From: Paenibacillus assamensis DSM 18201
Lineage (GTDB): Bacteria > Bacillota > Bacilli > Paenibacillales > Paenibacillaceae
DNA: 64,000 nt
Direction: 5' to 3'
Assembly (NCBI RefSeq): GCF_000422445.1
Contig: NZ_AULU01000009.1
Span: 124,001-188,000, forward strand
This document shows positions 53,423 to 63,435 of the stretch, piece by piece; within the stretch, counting starts at the first letter, position 1, and each line of letters starts with the position of its first letter. Below the pieces are notes generated by a model, which had not been told where the DNA came from, searched no databases, and saw only the letters and a list, made by a program, of their open reading frames with translations. Both the position numbers and the translations under genes were made by a program.

Positions 53423-53879
53423 CAAACAAAGCCTCTTTTCCCCGTACAATCGATACGATAAGTGGCATTACTCCAAAATGTAAGCGCATACGATTATGAT
53501 TATCGCCTGTCTTTCTAGTATTAATATAAATGATATATATGTATATAACAAATGAGAAATGCCATATGATTGGCAAAAAAACGACTTAAAATCGCTGCCC
53601 AAATCCTCTTTATTACCTTTTTGTAATCTTTACCTCTCCCCCTTAATCTCCCAATATAGCGGGCCTTACAAGCATTATCCATAATGTGGGTGATCATTTT
53701 ATACAGCTAACCGTTTGACATGGTTACAATTTTGTAAGACAATAATCCATGTATTAAGAAACTGTCATAACTGATACTGTTTACATACATTCACGTATTC
53801 GTGATATCAGATTTACAGGTTACGACAGCTTCATATGAAATTCCAAATACTTATGTAGTTACTTACAGGAGGCGATGAT
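53423..53879. other. Divergent promoter region between yesM-like and NlpC genes
   Basis: 457 AT-rich bases. On the plus strand TTGACA (about 53716-53721) with GACAAT 17 bases on could serve the NlpC gene. The yesM promoter must also be here. No gene. Confidence 0.45.
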
Positions 53880-54761
53880 TTGAAAACGGCAATAAAGACA
53901 GTTCTCCTAGCGGGAGCGGTCTTCGGATGCATGCTCTTTACGGATGGCGCGCTCGGAACGAAAGCTTACGCCTATGACGGAGACAAAAAAGCTTCAATTA
54001 CAATTAACGGTCAACAACTTACCTTTACAAATACAGTACCTGTATTGGAAGATGGGGAGACGATGTACGTCCCGCTTCGCGATTTCGTGAACAAGATGGG
54101 ATGGACGATGTCCACATCTAACATTAACAGCAACCATATGAAAATTATCGTCAAAAGCGCTGATGCGACAGTTGAATTCCGCACAGATTCCGCTACAGTG
54201 AAAGTAAACGGAAAATCGGTTAAGATGTCGGATAAGCCTTGGTTATATAAAGATACAACTTACATTCCATTGCGCTTCTTTGTAGATGAAATGGGCGTAA
54301 AGTTCACTTGGGATTCGAAATATTTAAAGACAATTCCATCTGTAGATCGCTACAAGAAGGAAGTTTCTATTCAATCCAGCAAGCAAGACTTGAGCAAAGC
54401 AGATGCTGTTATTAATACAGCTTACAGCTACCTAGGTGTACCGTACGTTTGGGGCGGAACAACTCCAGCTGGATTTGACTGCTCTGGCTTCTTGAATTAC
54501 GTATTTGGCAAGCACAATGTAGAGCTTCCACGTACAGCACATGATATTTACAAAAATGCGGGTACAGCAGTTAAAAACCCTCAAAAAGGAGATCTGGTAT
54601 TCTTCTCTTCGAGTGGTTCACGTATTACGCATATTGGTATATACCTTGGAGATAACCAATACATTCACGCTTCCTCTGGGAAAGTTAAGGGTGTTACGGT
54701 GTCTAGCCTTGGTTCCAGCTGGTCTAGCAAGACTTATGTTGGAGCGAAGCGCGTTCTATAA
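53880..54761 (+). CDS. Secreted NlpC/P60 cell-wall hydrolase with copper-amine-oxidase-N domain
   Basis: 293 residues from a TTG start (AGGAGG seven bases before). Signal peptide about 1-32; stalk domain about 38-158 with two copies of the Y-V/I-P-L-R-x-F pattern (YVPLRDFV, YIPLRFFV); NlpC/P60 peptidase about 175-293 with catalytic C201 (GFDCSGFLNY), H251 (RITHIGIYLG) and a polar H263. It should cut the gamma-D-Glu-diamino acid bond of wall peptides. Stalk plus NlpC is a combination typical of Paenibacillus. Monocistronic. Confidence 0.93.
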   Translation: MKTAIKTVLLAGAVFGCMLFTDGALGTKAYAYDGDKKASITINGQQLTFTNTVPVLEDGETMYVPLRDFVNKMGWTMSTSNINSNHMKIIVKSADATVEFRTDSATVKVNGKSVKMSDKPWLYKDTTYIPLRFFVDEMGVKFTWDSKYLKTIPSVDRYKKEVSIQSSKQDLSKADAVINTAYSYLGVPYVWGGTTPAGFDCSGFLNYVFGKHNVELPRTAHDIYKNAGTAVKNPQKGDLVFFSSSGSRITHIGIYLGDNQYIHASSGKVKGVTVSSLGSSWSSKTYVGAKRVL

Positions 54762-54804
54762 AAATTTAATAAGAAGCTATTTATCTAAATGTCCAAAAAC
54801 ATGA

Positions 54805-54853
54805 TAAGGGTTGCCCACACGTCACATTCGTTGACAGGGCAACCCTTTTTTTC
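54805..54853 (+). terminator. Terminator of the NlpC/P60 gene
   Basis: AAGGGTTGCCC / GGGCAACCCTT stem (11 pairs) around a 20-base loop, followed by TTTTTTT on the plus strand. Confidence 0.88.
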
Positions 54854-54894
54854 TATACCTATACTCTTCATTTTTTACACGGTGTCAAAATAAA

Positions 54895-56361
54895 TCAATA
54901 ACGTTCTTTATCCGCAATGTTTTCTTCTTGGTGCAGCTTATATGTAGATTGCGGCAGCCTCTCTTTGTTAACGACAACGCCGTTCCGTTTCTTTATGCGA
55001 TACGAATCAACGATAATTCTCGACTGTTCCGGGGCTAATTTATCCGTAATCTGATTGCTAATCTTCAAGACAGGGCTAGTGCGCTGCTCAGTTATAACAT
55101 CATACGTAATTCCAGGGAGCTGTTGACCATACACTTGCACCCGTAAACGATCGCCATCCACTTGCGTTGTCCAGACCATATCTCCACTCGTTTCATTAGA
55201 CAATACAAGGTCAGGACCACCCGTTGAATACGTAGCATCCCTTCCGAGCGGCACATAGGGGACAGGAAGCGAGTGTGAATTACGCTCAACGACCCCCATA
55301 CCCGCTAGTAGACCTGCATTATACATCGTCGTAGACGTTTGGCATATCCCTCCACCAATTCCATCTACCATGCGACCATTTTCTATGACAGGGGCTATCA
55401 TCAGCCCGTATTGATCCTCTGTCTGCTTGACGATGTCACTGTAGCGTATTTGCTGATTCGGGCTCACAACGACGCCGTTCAATGCCTTCGCACTTGCACG
55501 TACGTTATGAGCATGGCCTTCTCCACGGTTTGCAATCACCGTTGTGTATTCGCCAAGCAGCGCATCAGGCTTACGTGTCTTCAATGCGTTGACAGTCACA
55601 TCCGCTGGTATCGTAACAAGCGGCATCCGCACGGTCATCGGCTGTTTGACATCAGGATGGGATTTCAATTTGCTCACAAGCTGAATAAGCGACTGCTCTA
55701 ACTTATCTTCATCCAGCTCCCATCCATCTACTTCTTGCTTATAATTAACTTTAAAAGGTGTTATGTATTGGGCTTGTGCATTTTTGGGCTTACGATCAAT
55801 TGTGGTTCCGAACGACTTGCGTACAGCCGCCGTCATCTGATCGACATGAAAGCTAGTTTCTACATCCAAGCTTTCTTCAGCTAATTCACGACCAAGCTTC
55901 CATTTATGTGCGACGTTTCCTTCTTCCCATTGCTGCAACTGATAAACAGCTTCTTCGTTGCCAAATGTGAAGCCAAGCTCTTTTAGTGTAAAGGTCTGTT
56001 CCGTTAAAGGTTCCAACCTTTGATCCGTACGATCTGGGACAAATTGAACAGTCATTCCCTCAAGCGCAGCAACGTGTTCGTTCATTTTCACCATTACTTC
56101 ATCAGGCTGTAATCCACCTGCATCTATGCCCATCACGCGATATCCATGTGGAAGCGGAGCTTCGTCCAGATGCATCGCGAAGTAAGTTCCTAAACCTATA
56201 ATTACAAGCGAAATCATGCCAAAAGCAGCAGCAACCTTTCGTTTATGGGGTTTGACCCAACCAAAGAAGCGGCTGTACCAAGAGGATGAAGGTTGGTTTG
56301 CATTTACAGGATCATGCTGTTTCTGAGAATCCCTGTCCAACGGTTCTTTATGTTCATTCAT
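54895..56361 (-). CDS. VanW-family membrane protein
   Basis: 488 residues: cytoplasmic basic N-terminus, one helix (about 43-63, AAFGMISLVIIGLGTYFAM), an extracellular pair of peptidoglycan-binding-4 type domains (about 75-270), then the VanW core (from about 285; GGGICQTSTTMYNAGLLAG at about 336 and HSLPVPYVPLGRDATY). The tail resembles a G5-like strand (VDSYRIKKRNGVVV). VanW proteins occur in vancomycin-resistance clusters and widely in spore formers; their activity is not known. No van genes are adjacent. Confidence 0.9.
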   Translation of the reverse strand: MNEHKEPLDRDSQKQHDPVNANQPSSSWYSRFFGWVKPHKRKVAAAFGMISLVIIGLGTYFAMHLDEAPLPHGYRVMGIDAGGLQPDEVMVKMNEHVAALEGMTVQFVPDRTDQRLEPLTEQTFTLKELGFTFGNEEAVYQLQQWEEGNVAHKWKLGRELAEESLDVETSFHVDQMTAAVRKSFGTTIDRKPKNAQAQYITPFKVNYKQEVDGWELDEDKLEQSLIQLVSKLKSHPDVKQPMTVRMPLVTIPADVTVNALKTRKPDALLGEYTTVIANRGEGHAHNVRASAKALNGVVVSPNQQIRYSDIVKQTEDQYGLMIAPVIENGRMVDGIGGGICQTSTTMYNAGLLAGMGVVERNSHSLPVPYVPLGRDATYSTGGPDLVLSNETSGDMVWTTQVDGDRLRVQVYGQQLPGITYDVITEQRTSPVLKISNQITDKLAPEQSRIIVDSYRIKKRNGVVVNKERLPQSTYKLHQEENIADKERY

Positions 56362-56560
56362 GCAGTCTCAATCCTCCTTTGCGCTTACCACTATATCGGA
56401 ATATCCATACAGAAGGGTTACAACGAGTTTACGTTTTGATAATTTCCTTCTCTTATCGTGCCTTCCTTCCCCCTAAAAGTATACAGAAGTCGTCGTATTT
56501 ATGAATCTTTTGCTGAAATGCACCACAACACCAAGAAATACAGTACAAGCTCAAACGCGT

Positions 56561-56602
56561 AAAAAAGCCTTTTCCTCTACCATAAAAGTAGAAAGAAAAG
56601 GC
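56561..56602 (-). terminator. Terminator of glnS
   Basis: AGCCTTTTC / GAAAAGGCT stem with an inner CTAC/GTAG helix; six U residues follow on the minus strand. Confidence 0.88.
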
Positions 56603-56621
56603 TCCTCAGCAAATGTTATAT

Positions 56622-58292
56622 TTAGTTCTTCGGCAGTTGGAAGGAACTCTTCAACGATACGATCAAGTTAAATACGATCTTGCCGTCCTTCGTATGCTTC
56701 GGATCAGCGTTGAAGTAGCCGTGACGGAAAAATTGCAGCTTGTCATGCGGCTGAATATCCTTCAGATTCGGTTCTACGAAGCCTTGATCAACAACCATTG
56801 AATTGGGATTGATTCGATCAAGGAATGTTGTCTCTTCCGTTGCTTCTTCTTCTGTTTCATCAAGAATGAGCGGCTCGTACAAACGGAACTCCGCAGGAAC
56901 AGCATGTGTTGCCTCCACCCAGTGGATCGTGCCTTTTACTTTACGACCTGTAAACCCACTGCCTGACTTCGTTTCTACATCATACGTACAATGGATTTCT
57001 GTAACGTTGCCATTCTCGTCTTTAATGAAGTCGTTGCATTTAATGAAGTACGCATGCTTCAAACGCACCTCATTGCCAGGGAACAAGCGGAAATATTTCG
57101 CTGGCGGGTTCTCCATAAAGTCATCCTGCTCGATGTAAATTTCACGAGAGAATGGAATTTGGCGCATCCCCATTTCTGGAACTTCAGGGTTTACTTCCGC
57201 ATCCAGCCATTCCACTTGACCTTCTGGGTAGTTCGTAATAACCACTTTCAGTGGTTTCAAGATCCCCATCGTACGAGGTGCTTTCAGCTTCAAGTCTTCA
57301 CGAATGAAGTGATCCAAGTACTTAGAATCAACCGTACTATCAGACTTCGTCACACCAATCTCACGACAGAAGTTGCGGATCGATTCTGGTGTGAAGCCGC
57401 GACGACGCAGGCCTGAAATGGTAGGCATACGCGGATCATCCCAACCATCAACGACGCCTTCATCAACAAGCTGCTTCAACTTACGCTTACTCATTACCGT
57501 ATTCGTAATGTTCAAACGAGCGAACTCATACTGATGCGGCGTGCTCACCATATCTGTTTCAGCAACAACCCAGTCATAGAACGGACGTTGATCTTCGAAC
57601 TCCAGCGTACAGATCGAGTGCGTTACACTCTCAATTGCGTCTTCTAATGGATGAGCGAATGCATACATCGGATAGATGCACCAAGCATCACCAGTATTGT
57701 GGTGTGTTGCATGTGCAATTCGATAAATAACAGGATCACGGAAATTGATATTCGGTGAAGCCATATCAATCTTCGCACGCAATACTTTTTCACCATTACC
57801 GAACTCACCGTTACGCATACGTTCGAACAGATCAAGATTTTCTTCTACCGAACGGTCGCGATAAGGGCTGTTCTTACCTGGCTGCGTCAATGTACCGCGC
57901 ATTTCACGCATTTCATCTGCATTCAATTCACAGACGAACGCTTTGCCCTTTTTAATGAGGAGAACAGCACGTGCATACATTTCCTCGAAGTAATCGGAAG
58001 CAAAGTATAGTCCGTCCCAGTCAAATCCGAGCCATTTTACATCTTCCTTAATGGACTCTACATATTCTGTATCTTCTTTTAATGGATTCGTATCGTCAAA
58101 GCGTAAATGTACACGGCCTTTGAACTCTTTAGCCAGTTCAAAGTTCAAGCAGATCGACTTCGCATGACCGATGTGCAAATAACCGTTAGGTTCAGGAGGG
58201 AAGCGAGTAACAACACCATCTACTTTGCCTTCCTTCAAATCATTTACGATAATATTGCGTATAAAATTCGATGCGCTCGGAGTTTCCACCAT
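56622..58292 (-). CDS. glnS: Glutaminyl-tRNA synthetase
   Basis: Class I synthetase charging tRNA-Gln directly. 556 residues. [15 protein letters not shown] (HIGH at 40-43), KMSKS-like VMSKRKL, and the C-terminal anticodon-binding beta-barrels. Most Bacillales lack GlnRS and use the GatCAB amidation route, so a complete glnS here is notable though known in Paenibacillus. GAGAGG before the ATG. Confidence 0.96.
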   Translation of the reverse strand: MVETPSASNFIRNIIVNDLKEGKVDGVVTRFPPEPNGYLHIGHAKSICLNFELAKEFKGRVHLRFDDTNPLKEDTEYVESIKEDVKWLGFDWDGLYFASDYFEEMYARAVLLIKKGKAFVCELNADEMREMRGTLTQPGKNSPYRDRSVEENLDLFERMRNGEFGNGEKVLRAKIDMASPNINFRDPVIYRIAHATHHNTGDAWCIYPMYAFAHPLEDAIESVTHSICTLEFEDQRPFYDWVVAETDMVSTPHQYEFARLNITNTVMSKRKLKQLVDEGVVDGWDDPRMPTISGLRRRGFTPESIRNFCREIGVTKSDSTVDSKYLDHFIREDLKLKAPRTMGILKPLKVVITNYPEGQVEWLDAEVNPEVPEMGMRQIPFSREIYIEQDDFMENPPAKYFRLFPGNEVRLKHAYFIKCNDFIKDENGNVTEIHCTYDVETKSGSGFTGRKVKGTIHWVEATHAVPAEFRLYEPLILDETEEEATEETTFLDRINPNSMVVDQGFVEPNLKDIQPHDKLQFFRHGYFNADPKHTKDGKIVFNLIVSLKSSFQLPKN

Positions 58293-58341
58293 AAATCAAC
58301 CTCTCTGTCTAATAAAACTTTGTTACATAAATATAACGTCA

Positions 58342-58369
58342 AACCCCCATCAGTTCAACTCTGGGGGTT
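58342..58369 (-). terminator. Probable terminator of ilvA
   Basis: AACCCCCA / TGGGGGTT stem of eight pairs with a 12-base loop, 16 bases past the stop; the U tract on the minus strand is short (TTTGACG). Confidence 0.5.
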
Positions 58370-58384
58370 ATAACTTCCAACCTT

Positions 58385-59638
58385 TTATACGAGCAAATCA
58401 AACAGAAGCGGATTTTTGTTCAGCTCAACGTAGTCGAGCCCCTTCTTATTCATTCGTTCAATAAGCTGCGTATAATCATCCGCATGCTTCAATTCAATAC
58501 CTACAACAGCTGCGCCATTGTCTTTATTATGCTTCTTATGATACTCAAAGCGTGTAATATCATCATCTGGCCCTAGTACATTTTGCAGAAACTCACGCAG
58601 TGCACCTGCACGCTGCGGGAAGTTAATCGTAAAGTAATGTTTCAATCCTTCATAAATGAGCGAGCGCTCCTTGATCTCCTGCATACGGTCGATATCATTG
58701 TTGCCACCACTAATGACACAGACGACATTTTTACCTTTAATTTGATCCTTATACAGATCAAGTGCAGCAATAGACAATGCACCTGCTGGCTCAACGACGA
58801 TAGCACTCTCGTTATACAGCTTCAATATCGTTGTACACACTTTTCCTTCAGGCACATGAATAACATCGTCCAGTACTTTTTCACAAATTTCATAGTTCAG
58901 TTGTCCAACGCGTTTTACAGCTGCACCATCGACGAACTTGTCGATCTGATTCAGTGTAACGACATGCTTCTCAGAAAGCGATGCCGTCATGGAGGCAGCA
59001 CCTTTCGGCTCGACACCTACAACTTTAGTAGTTGGGCTTATCATTTTCACATAAGTACCGACACCAGCAGCCAAACCACCGCCGCCAATCGTGACAAATA
59101 CGAGATCAGCAGGCACGTCCAACGACTCCATAATTTCCATACCGACTGTACCATTACCTGCAACAATATGAGTGTCATCGAAAGGATGAATAAAAGTCAT
59201 TCCCTGTTCATTGCAAATGCTCATTGCCTTTTCGTAGGCATCGTCGTACGTATCGCCTGTCAAGACAACAGTAACATAAGAGCCACCGAATCGCTTGACT
59301 TGGCTTACTTTTTGACTTGGTGTCGTACTTGGCATCACGATAGTGCCTTGAATCTGCAAAGCTTGGCACGAATAAGCTACCCCTTGCGCATGATTACCCG
59401 CACTCGCGCAGACGATCCCTCGCTCCAGTTCACTCTGGGAAAGATGGCGAATTTTATTATAGGCTCCGCGAATTTTAAATGAGCGTACAATTTGCAAATC
59501 TTCACGCTTCAAATACACATTGCAATCATATCGAGCGGACAGTATCGGATCGCGCTGCAGCGGAGTCCGTACAATTACTTCTTTTAATACGTGATGGGCA
59601 CGTACGATATGTTCCATCATGCCAGTCGTAGTCGTCAT
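58385..59638 (-). CDS. ilvA: Threonine ammonia-lyase (biosynthetic type)
   Basis: PLP enzyme turning threonine into 2-oxobutanoate, the first step to isoleucine. 417 residues. PLP lysine K55 in VRSFKIRGAYN; the cofactor phosphate loop is the Gly-rich ISGGNND and VTIGGGGLAAG text. The C-terminal part (from about 325, HYFTINFPQRAGALREFL) is the ACT-like regulatory domain. The frame runs 56 codons further upstream, but AAGGAGAG nine bases before the ATG at 59638 and the T-box in between fix the start. Expression is controlled by that T-box. Confidence 0.95.
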   Translation of the reverse strand: MTTTTGMMEHIVRAHHVLKEVIVRTPLQRDPILSARYDCNVYLKREDLQIVRSFKIRGAYNKIRHLSQSELERGIVCASAGNHAQGVAYSCQALQIQGTIVMPSTTPSQKVSQVKRFGGSYVTVVLTGDTYDDAYEKAMSICNEQGMTFIHPFDDTHIVAGNGTVGMEIMESLDVPADLVFVTIGGGGLAAGVGTYVKMISPTTKVVGVEPKGAASMTASLSEKHVVTLNQIDKFVDGAAVKRVGQLNYEICEKVLDDVIHVPEGKVCTTILKLYNESAIVVEPAGALSIAALDLYKDQIKGKNVVCVISGGNNDIDRMQEIKERSLIYEGLKHYFTINFPQRAGALREFLQNVLGPDDDITRFEYHKKHNKDNGAAVVGIELKHADDYTQLIERMNKKGLDYVELNKNPLLFDLLV

Positions 59639-59751
59639 GGTCTGTCTCTCCTTCTCCATCCTATGTCTGTGTAAGTCTGCCATCACATCTGAAATGCTTA
59701 GTTGTTTGCCGCATGGTATACGTACATAATCTATAAAAATGAGTACAAAAA

Positions 59752-60199
59752 AACTCGCCCCTAAAAAGGGACGAGTTGATCTCGTGGTACCACCCTTGTT
59801 CCGCACATCGCCAACTCCAACATAAGGAATCTAGAATTCCAGCATAGCCAGATATTCTATGTTCCATGAGATGAAGCTGCCGTTCCGATCTGCGACACTC
59901 CGCTGCGCATTAGCGCTATCCCGATAACGTGGGATTTGCCGTCTGCACTTACTGTCTTCCTTATACAAGTAAGACCCGTTCAGCGCAGCATGTCAGAGAG
60001 GATATGTATCTGCTTCCGTCACCGACTTACACCAACCGTCGGCTCTCTGTGGACTTCCCGCTGACACACCTAGTCTCTTCAACCATATTGAATCTCTAGC
60101 ACAGTTCATCACTGTACTACTGTAGGATTATCACGTACAACCGATATAAATTGCACGCAACTAGAAAGGTAATTCATTCCTGTTTCCTGCAAGTTATTA
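59752..60199 (-). ncRNA. T-box riboswitch leader of ilvA
   Basis: On the minus strand the T-box core AGGGTGGTACCACG (59783-59796) is followed at once by the terminator AACTCGTCCC...GGGGCGAGTT and a U run (59752-59777). Stem I features lie upstream (about 59960-60060): CAGAGAG / CTCTCTG with the GA-type loop text and a candidate specifier ATC (Ile) at 60001-60003. Uncharged tRNA-Ile should pair with the specifier and T-box and allow read-through into ilvA. The specifier choice is my reading and is less sure than the T-box itself. Confidence 0.9.
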
Positions 60200-60205
60200 A
60201 TCCCT

Positions 60206-60235
60206 ATTATGTGCTCGCTGATGTTAAAAAGTCAA
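60206..60235 (-). promoter_or_regulatory. Promoter of the ilvA T-box transcript
   Basis: TTGACT (60230-60235), 18 bases, CATAAT (60206-60211) on the minus strand; start near 60199, before the leader. Confidence 0.55.
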
Positions 60236-60312
60236 TCGTTCCTTGCGGAATTTGTCTTCCTTGGGTAGACAATTTCCATAAGGAAATAGCTTATTAACAT
60301 GACGAGCGGCAG

Positions 60313-61578
60313 TTACTTTGAACTCGCAATGGCAGCCTGCTCTGTTAGGTCCCCTAATTGCTCGGATTGTCGCATACGAAGAATAGAGATAATCGACAAT
60401 ATGCCAATAATGAAGAGCACAGATGATATGCTGTACATATAAGATAGTGGCAGCATGCTCTTCAAAACGCCAGCCAATGACATCGTAATCACCATCGCAC
60501 CCATAAACATCGGGCTTAAAATACCATTAACTCGACCGATAAAGCTGGACTCCGTATTTTTAAGAATCAACGTATTGATACCGATCTGGATGGCTGGAAG
60601 GAAAAGCCCACTGAAAAATTGTGCCGTTAAGGTTAGCCACCACAAATGGGACACACCGATTACGACGAACACAATCGAACTAACCGCCATCCCAATTGCA
60701 AGCATATGCTGTGGCTGGAGCCGCTTAGACATTATCATTGCCAACGCTCCGCCAATCAGCATCGCACCGCCATTGACCATGAGTAAATACTGCAAGTGCC
60801 CTTTGGGAAGCCCCAACTGCTCTGTAACGACTAATATGCCAAGCGGTTGAATAAGGCCGATGGCCAATCCCGCCATCGCAAAGCAAGCCATCAAAGGCTT
60901 AAGAATGGAACTGCTCCACACATAACGTGCCCCTTGCGCCAATTCATAACGCAAAGATGTGTTCACTTCTTTCTTTTCTTCCTTACGATCAGCCGGCAAG
61001 AACAACAACGCAACCGCTGAAAGTAGAAACATGAAACCGGTAATAATTAATGAAGTTTGAATGCCGTATTGTTCATATATAATGGTACCAATAGCAGGAC
61101 CTGCGACCATAAATAATGCAACCATCGTCTGAAAGATAGACATGCCTGCTTGTAATAGCTCCTCAGGTACGTGCAGCTTGAACAGTTTCATAGATGAAGG
61201 TTGTGAGAACTGTGACAGAATGGCTGAAACAAAGGTTGTGAAAAATACGGCTTCCCACGAACCCTTTATAATCGTTAACAGTACAACAAAAACAGATATT
61301 GCGCTTAAAACATCACACCAAATCATCGTGCGTTTTGGACGCCACCGATCTGCAAAAGCACCACCAATAAAAGAAAATATAAAGATAGGTGCAAATTCCA
61401 CAACCGAGACCAGCGATAACGCTATCGGGTCATTGTTGGTCATCTCCACGACATACAATAGAACAGCAAAGTTCCGTATCCATATGCCTAACTGCATAAA
61501 TAGGCCAGCCAGCATAATCGCCTGTACGAAGCGATTGCTGAACAAGCTAACTGCAGAAGGTGTTGCTGCTTGATTCAT
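60313..61578 (-). CDS. MFS transporter
   Basis: 421 residues, 12 helices. The loop between helices 2 and 3 carries GGAFADRWRPKRTMIWCD, the signature of the MFS drug-efflux and YwoD/MefA-like group (MFS_3 type, enterobactin exporter-like). Basic cytoplasmic centre (PADRKEEKKEV). Start at 61578 after GGGGGG six bases upstream; the frame extends ten codons. Substrate unknown. Monocistronic; a gap of about 110 bases separates its end from the T-box promoter of ilvA. Confidence 0.88.
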   Translation of the reverse strand: MNQAATPSAVSLFSNRFVQAIMLAGLFMQLGIWIRNFAVLLYVVEMTNNDPIALSLVSVVEFAPIFIFSFIGGAFADRWRPKRTMIWCDVLSAISVFVVLLTIIKGSWEAVFFTTFVSAILSQFSQPSSMKLFKLHVPEELLQAGMSIFQTMVALFMVAGPAIGTIIYEQYGIQTSLIITGFMFLLSAVALLFLPADRKEEKKEVNTSLRYELAQGARYVWSSSILKPLMACFAMAGLAIGLIQPLGILVVTEQLGLPKGHLQYLLMVNGGAMLIGGALAMIMSKRLQPQHMLAIGMAVSSIVFVVIGVSHLWWLTLTAQFFSGLFLPAIQIGINTLILKNTESSFIGRVNGILSPMFMGAMVITMSLAGVLKSMLPLSYMYSISSVLFIIGILSIISILRMRQSEQLGDLTEQAAIASSK

Positions 61579-61963
61579 TTGAGTCCCCCCATTTATTTCT
61601 AGTAACATTAGATCATAAGTTTAACCATAACATAGTTGAACTTCAATACATCGATAGCATCGTTTCTATCTCCATCTCTAGACGTACATCGGGAGTATAA
61701 ATTGGGCAATATATGTGCTAAAAAAGGGAGATTGGAGGGATAGTAATGAAATAGAATCATAATCCACTCTTTACTTCATCTTGGTAAAGTGGTAATGTAT
61801 TAGCAAACAAACGCAATTTGCAATTTTATTTTCATATCCTTGAATCTTATATCCGTTTACGACACGTGCTCATTTCTATTTAAATGGAAACGGTACCTAT
61901 CATCCTGTATTCAAACATGGATGTTACATGACTTTCATACTTTTACAAGACGGGTGACTTTCT
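61579..61963. other. Divergent intergenic region between MFS and antiporter genes
   Basis: 385 AT-rich bases that must contain both promoters. I see no convincing operator, repeat or small gene. Confidence 0.5.
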
Positions 61964-63322
61964 ATGAATGCTGTATTACTATCATTGGCTGTTCTTTTCA
62001 TCATAAGCCTATTCCGAATCCAGGTCGTATTCGCTCTCTTGGTTGCAGCCGCTGTTGGCGGTATTGCAGGAGGCTTATCGTGGGCCACTACCATTGAGAC
62101 CTTTACGACAGGCCTTGCTGATAGTGCTACCATCGCTGTGAGCTACGCTTTGCTTGGCGCTTTCGCCGCTGGCTTGACCGAGACAGGTCTGCCCTCCCAA
62201 TTGGTTAACGGAGCGCGCAAGCTGCTAGGACGCTCTACCCAAGATGGCAGCTCGCGCCGTACAACAATTATCGTTCTTATGCTACTCGCAGTTGCCTTTA
62301 TAGCCAGCCTATCGCAAAATGTTGTACCGATTCATATCGCCTTCATTCCGATACTCATCCCACCGATGTTGGTCATCTGGAATGAGATGCGCGTGGATCG
62401 ACGCGCGGTTGCATCTGCATTGACGTTCGGCTTGATTATGCCTTATATGCTAATCCCAGCCGGGTTCGGGGCGATCTTTCATGACATCGTTGCGAAAAAT
62501 ATGACGCAGAACGGTCTCGCTGTTGACGCCAGCATGCTGCCGCAGGCGATGTGGATTCCGGCGTTAGGCATGTTCGCCGGACTACTTGTCGCAATCGGCG
62601 TGTCCTACCGCCGTCCGCGCAGCTACACGTCAACAGCAGCGGCGGCTCAGACTAACGCCGCTGCTGTTGACGAGCGCGACTCGAGCGCAGCGCAGCTGCC
62701 AGGCGCTCGATGGCGCACGGTGGCAGGCATCGCGTCCATTGCCGCGATGCTTGCCACGCAGTTGGCGACCGGCTCCATGATTGCCGGGGCCGGAGCAGGG
62801 CTTGGCGTGCTCCTGTTAGCACGCCTGATGACGCGCCAGCGCGCAGAGCGCGTCTTTACAGAAGGCATGCGCTCGATGTCATACATCGGCTTCGTCATGA
62901 TGTCTGCCGCTGGCTTAGCTGCCGTCCTACGCGCAACTGGAGACATTGATGCGCTAGTTCAGACATCAGTTGCTTATGTAGGCGATAGCCGCGCCATTGC
63001 AGTCATACTCATGCTGCTCATCGGTCTGCTCGTCACGATGGGGATAGGCTCGTCATTTTCAACGATTCCGCTGATCGCAACGGTGTTCGTCCCGTTGTGT
63101 ATGGAATTGGGCTTCAGCCCACTGGCTACGATTTCGCTGATCGGTACCGCAGCAGCACTTGGCGACGCAGGCTCCCCTGCATCTGACAGTACGCTCGGCC
63201 CCACAGCAGGCCTAAATGCCGACGGACAGCACGATCACATTTGGGATACATGTGTACCAACTTTCTTGCACTACAATATCCCACTGCTCATCTTTGGCTT
63301 TATCGCTGCCATGGTGCTGTAG
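61964..63322 (+). CDS. YuiF-like Na+/H+ antiporter family protein
   Basis: 452 residues, 11-12 helices, NhaC/ArsB-like fold. Typical text: FRIQVVFALLVAAAVGGIAGGL, ASLSQNVVPIHIAFIPILIPP, and the C-terminal LGDAGSPASDSTLGPTAGLNADGQHDHIWDTCVPTF with charged residues likely in the pore. The group includes YuiF, suggested to move amino acids or Na+/H+. The middle of the gene (62560-62960) is much more GC-rich than its ends. The ribosome binding site (GGGTGA) is weak. Confidence 0.85.
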   Translation: MNAVLLSLAVLFIISLFRIQVVFALLVAAAVGGIAGGLSWATTIETFTTGLADSATIAVSYALLGAFAAGLTETGLPSQLVNGARKLLGRSTQDGSSRRTTIIVLMLLAVAFIASLSQNVVPIHIAFIPILIPPMLVIWNEMRVDRRAVASALTFGLIMPYMLIPAGFGAIFHDIVAKNMTQNGLAVDASMLPQAMWIPALGMFAGLLVAIGVSYRRPRSYTSTAAAAQTNAAAVDERDSSAAQLPGARWRTVAGIASIAAMLATQLATGSMIAGAGAGLGVLLLARLMTRQRAERVFTEGMRSMSYIGFVMMSAAGLAAVLRATGDIDALVQTSVAYVGDSRAIAVILMLLIGLLVTMGIGSSFSTIPLIATVFVPLCMELGFSPLATISLIGTAAALGDAGSPASDSTLGPTAGLNADGQHDHIWDTCVPTFLHYNIPLLIFGFIAAMVL

Positions 63323-63365
63323 AACAGGAAGAACAACACAATACAACTATCTACAAATGAAAATG

Positions 63366-63419
63366 AAAAAGTGCTGGGCTCCAAGAAGAACAATCGTCTT
63401 CTCGGGACTCAGCACTTTA
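63366..63419 (-). terminator. Terminator between the antiporter and MFS genes
   Basis: Long stem AAAGTGCTG / CAGCACTTT with inner AGAAGA/TCTTCT pairs; the minus strand ends in TTTTTCATTTTC. It could act for both convergent genes. Confidence 0.8.
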
Positions 63420-63435
63420 ATGTTTACTATACTCA

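Noticed and set aside
58385-59806. Longer ilvA product with a 56-residue N-terminal extension
   Set aside because: The extension would be translated from the T-box terminator and leader; the ATG at 59638 has a good ribosome binding site.
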